From NCBI GenBank assembly GCA_947628025.1, contig CANQYH010000190.1, positions 1 to 6,288 of the forward strand: DNA of 6,288 bases, read 5' to 3'. Origin of the DNA: an uncultured Lachnospiraceae bacterium (lineage in GTDB: Bacteria; Bacillota; Clostridia; Lachnospirales; Lachnospiraceae). The stretch's first letter is position 1. Each line of letters opens with the position of its first letter. Shown here one piece after another: positions 4,973 through 6,288 of this stretch. The notes under the pieces were generated by a model. It was not told where the DNA came from, did not search any database, and worked only from the letters and a program-made list of their open reading frames with translations. The position numbers were made by a program, and so were the translations under genes.

Positions 4973-5309
4973 TGGAGCTGACGGGATTTGAACCCGTGTC
5001 CAAAAACCAATTCCCTGTTCTTCTACTATCATAGCCGCTTCTTTGACATTCCCTCCGCCGCCCGGGAAGCAGCACCCTGACGGTTTTAGTAGCTTCATGA
5101 TACGCCCATACGCGCAAAGCTTAACGCATGTCGTTTCTCACATCGTCGACGCCGGGATCTCAGCGTGTGAGTGCACTGAGGCCGACGGCTGCAATTAAGC
5201 AGCTAATGCTAAATTATCTTCAGCGTTTATATTTAGGTTTGCCATTTAACGCATAGCATGCGGATAGCTTCACCAGCTGCATGATCCCTGTCGAAACCAG
5301 TACAGCCCC
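4973..5309 (-). ncRNA. ssrA: Transfer-messenger RNA (tmRNA, 10Sa RNA)
   Basis: The mature RNA of about 337 nt rescues stalled ribosomes: as an Ala-tRNA mimic it enters the empty A site with SmpB, then serves as mRNA for a degradation tag. The 5' end reads GGGGCUGUACUGGUUUCGAC, the standard tmRNA start, followed by AGGGAUCAUGCAGCUGG. The 3' end has the T arm ACGGGUUCAAAUCCCGU and then CAGCUCC, which pairs with the 5' GGGGCUG in a 7-bp acceptor stem with one G-U pair. The discriminator A (4973) is followed by UCCG, so the CCA end is not encoded and must be added by tRNA nucleotidyltransferase. The acceptor-stem ends are set by this pairing. The tag frame lies at 5195-5242. Pseudoknots presumably fill the rest, but I did not fold them. 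It has its own promoter just downstream of smpB and a terminator at its end. It is one-piece, not the permuted form. Confidence 0.97.
5195..5242 (-). other. tmRNA tag-peptide reading frame
   Basis: From the likely resume codon GCA (5240-5242) the frame reads ANLNINAEDNLALAA and then stops at TAA (5195-5197). The last four residues, ALAA, match the ClpXP-recognised end of most bacterial tags, and AEDNLALAA closely resembles known clostridial tags. GCA as first codon is favoured because it follows UUAAAUG, with A at -4, but the in-frame GCU at 5222-5224, giving the shorter tag AEDNLALAA, cannot be excluded from sequence alone. Confidence 0.8.
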
Positions 5310-5318
5310 TTACTGGCT

Positions 5319-5333
5319 GTGCTTTTAAAGCAC
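5319..5333 (-). promoter_or_regulatory. Inverted repeat in the pre-tmRNA 5' leader
   Basis: GTGCTTT and AAAGCAC are exact complements separated by one base. The repeat lies between the ssrA promoter start (about 5334) and the mature 5' end at 5309, so the leader of about 25 nt would carry a short hairpin. RNase P removes such leaders; the hairpin may aid that, but this is a guess. Confidence 0.35.
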
Positions 5334-5340
5334 TGTAAAC

Positions 5341-5369
5341 AGAATAACACATTTCCCGGCAGATGTCAA
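5341..5369 (-). promoter_or_regulatory. Strong sigma-A promoter of ssrA
   Basis: On the - strand a consensus TTGACA (5364-5369), a 17-bp spacer and TATTCT (5341-5346) are seen, with TGT in front of the -10 as an extended element. It begins 25 nt downstream of the smpB stop codon. tmRNA can thus be made at a high level independently of the rnr-smpB transcript. Confidence 0.85.
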
Positions 5370-5393
5370 ACGGAGATTTTATTTCGCGCCGCT

Positions 5394-5858
5394 TCACCGC
5401 AGCTTTTCCTTAAACTCTCTCTGGATCTCCCGCTTCTGGTCCTTTTTCGCGATGTCTTCCCTCTTGTCGTAGAGCTTCTTGCCGCGGGCCAGGCCCACCT
5501 CGACTTTCACCAGGCTTCCTTTAAAATAGACCTGCAGCGGCACCAGCGTATAGCCTTTCTGTGACATTTTCGCGTCCAGCCTGCGGATCTCCAGACGGTG
5601 CAGGAGGAGCTTGCGCACCCGCAGCGGGTCCCGGTTGAAAATATTCCCCTTCTCATAAGGGTTGACGTGCATCCCGTAGATAAAGACCTCTCCGCGCTCG
5701 ATGCGGATATAGGACTCCTTGATGCTGCACTTGCCCATGCGGATCGATTTCACCTCGGTGCCGTACAGCTCGATGCCTGCCTCGAATTTATCTTCAATAA
5801 AATAATCGTGATACGCCTTTTTGTTATTGGCGATCAGCTTTACCGATTCTTTTGCCAT
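5394..5858 (-). CDS. smpB: SsrA-binding protein SmpB
   Basis: The 154-residue length is normal for SmpB. The protein binds the tRNA-like part of tmRNA and places it in the decoding centre of stalled ribosomes. Recognisable conserved blocks are NNKKAYHDYFIEDKFEAGI (residues 11-29), LYGTEVKSIRMGKCSIKESY, then GEVFIYGMHVNPYEKGNIFN and DPLRVRKLLLHRLEI, and YTLVPLQVYFKGSLVKVEVGLARGK split over the later beta strands. The C-terminal tail (KREDIAKKDQKREIQREFK) is the basic segment that becomes helical in the empty mRNA channel. ATG 5858 follows a GAGGGGAGG ribosome-binding site. It lies 30 nt after the rnr stop, in the same direction, and is followed directly by ssrA, the usual rnr-smpB-ssrA order. 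Nothing is missing. Confidence 0.97.
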   Translation of the reverse strand: MAKESVKLIANNKKAYHDYFIEDKFEAGIELYGTEVKSIRMGKCSIKESYIRIERGEVFIYGMHVNPYEKGNIFNRDPLRVRKLLLHRLEIRRLDAKMSQKGYTLVPLQVYFKGSLVKVEVGLARGKKLYDKREDIAKKDQKREIQREFKEKLR

Positions 5859-5888
5859 GATCCTCCCCTCATTCCGCCGCGCGGCCGG

Positions 5889-6288
5889 TCATTCTTCATA
5901 TACTGCAAACTCAACGACATGCTTCCACATATCGACACCCTTTACCCGGATCGTGACTCTCTGGCCCAGCCTGTAACATCCGCCGAACTGCCGTCCGGCC
6001 AGTTCCATGCGTTCTTTGCTGAAATTGTAGCGGTCCGCTCCCAGCGTGCTGACCGGCACCATGCCCGTCACCGTATCCGGCAGTTCCACATAAAACCCCC
6101 AGGCGCTGACGTCCGAGATGACGCCCTCACGGATATCCCCGATATGCTCGAGCATATACTCGCATTTTTTCAGCTTTTCGATTTCCCGCTCCGCCTCGGC
6201 GGCCCGCCGCTCCATCGAGGAAGACCAGGAAGCCACCTGCGGCAACAGATCTTCATAATGGGCGATGCGCTGCGCAGTCAGGCCGTCC
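5889..6288 (-). CDS. rnr: Ribonuclease R, C-terminal part (cut by window edge)
   Basis: About 132 residues of an open frame run from the right edge to TGA at 5889-5891. RNase R is a 3'-5' exoribonuclease that degrades structured RNA and faulty mRNAs freed by trans-translation. The start of the fragment (DGLTAQRIAHYEDLLPQVA) and ERRAAEAEREIEKLKKCEYM are the end of the RNB catalytic region as seen in clostridial RNase R. Then follows an S1 RNA-binding domain: EGVISDVSAWGFYVELPDT, VTGMVPVSTL, LGQRVTIRVKGVD and VVEFAVYEE. The protein stops directly after the S1 fold, without a lysine-rich tail. The TTG at 6243-6245 is an internal Leu codon (EDLLPQ), not a start. The catalytic Asp residues lie outside the window. 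The context, 30 nt upstream of smpB, supports the name. Confidence 0.93.
   Translation of the reverse strand, partial: DGLTAQRIAHYEDLLPQVASWSSSMERRAAEAEREIEKLKKCEYMLEHIGDIREGVISDVSAWGFYVELPDTVTGMVPVSTLGADRYNFSKERMELAGRQFGGCYRLGQRVTIRVKGVDMWKHVVEFAVYEE

Noticed and set aside
4821..5117. Open frames on both strands crossing the tmRNA gene
   Set aside because: They translate structural RNA; the apparent MELTGFEPVSKN-like peptide is the known artefact of translating the T arm of a tRNA-like sequence.
6243..6245. TTG start for a separate small S1-domain protein
   Set aside because: The frame stays open to the window edge with RNase R-like sequence upstream, and no ribosome-binding site precedes the TTG.

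Overview
The window looks like a piece of a moderately GC-rich Gram-positive chromosome, most likely a gut-type Clostridia (Lachnospiraceae/Oscillospiraceae-like). The reasons are a secreted solute-binding protein carrying an aromatic choline-binding-type cell-wall module, an rnr-smpB-ssrA cluster, a tmRNA tag ending in ALAA, strong GGAGG-type ribosome-binding sites and TGA used as a stop. The taxon is an inference; no rRNA or other marker is present.

Layout, left to right. (1) 1-243, + strand: the C-terminus of an M48/Ste24-type membrane zinc metalloprotease, cut by the window edge. (2) 244-389: a convergent gap with two hairpins, probable terminators. (3) 390-1751, - strand: a two-gene operon. 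An AraC-type regulator with a C-terminal GyrI-like effector-binding domain is followed, 21 nt later, by a free-standing GyrI-like small-molecule-binding protein. Its promoter region has an extended -10 box and a 14-bp perfect palindrome at the expected transcription start. (4) 1922-3619, - strand: a 565-aa secreted solute-binding protein in which a cell-wall-binding module sits between the signal peptide and the binding domain. It has no lipobox and no permease genes beside it. (5) 3838-4200, + strand: a small XRE-type regulator, divergent from the solute-binding gene. A perfect 7-1-7 inverted repeat lies on the -35 box of the solute-binding gene's promoter. (6) 4279-4748, - strand: a RelE/ParE-type toxin and its putative antitoxin, overlapping by one base, behind a clear sigma-A promoter. 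(7) 4973-5309, - strand: ssrA (tmRNA) with its own promoter and a strong intrinsic terminator. (8) 5394-5858, - strand: smpB. (9) 5889-6288, - strand: the C-terminal end of rnr (RNase R), cut by the window edge.

How the genes work together. The rnr-smpB-ssrA block is the conserved trans-translation module: SmpB delivers tmRNA to stalled ribosomes, tmRNA tags the stalled peptide, and RNase R degrades the faulty mRNA. The neighbouring TA pair, the XRE/solute-binding pair and the AraC/GyrI pair look like accessory cargo, each with local regulation. No CRISPR array, insertion sequence, integrase or obviously new defence system was found. The more unusual items are the wall-module/solute-binding fusion, the palindromic operator candidates, the long structured leader of the solute-binding gene, the 15-codon tmRNA tag and the RNase R that ends at its S1 domain.
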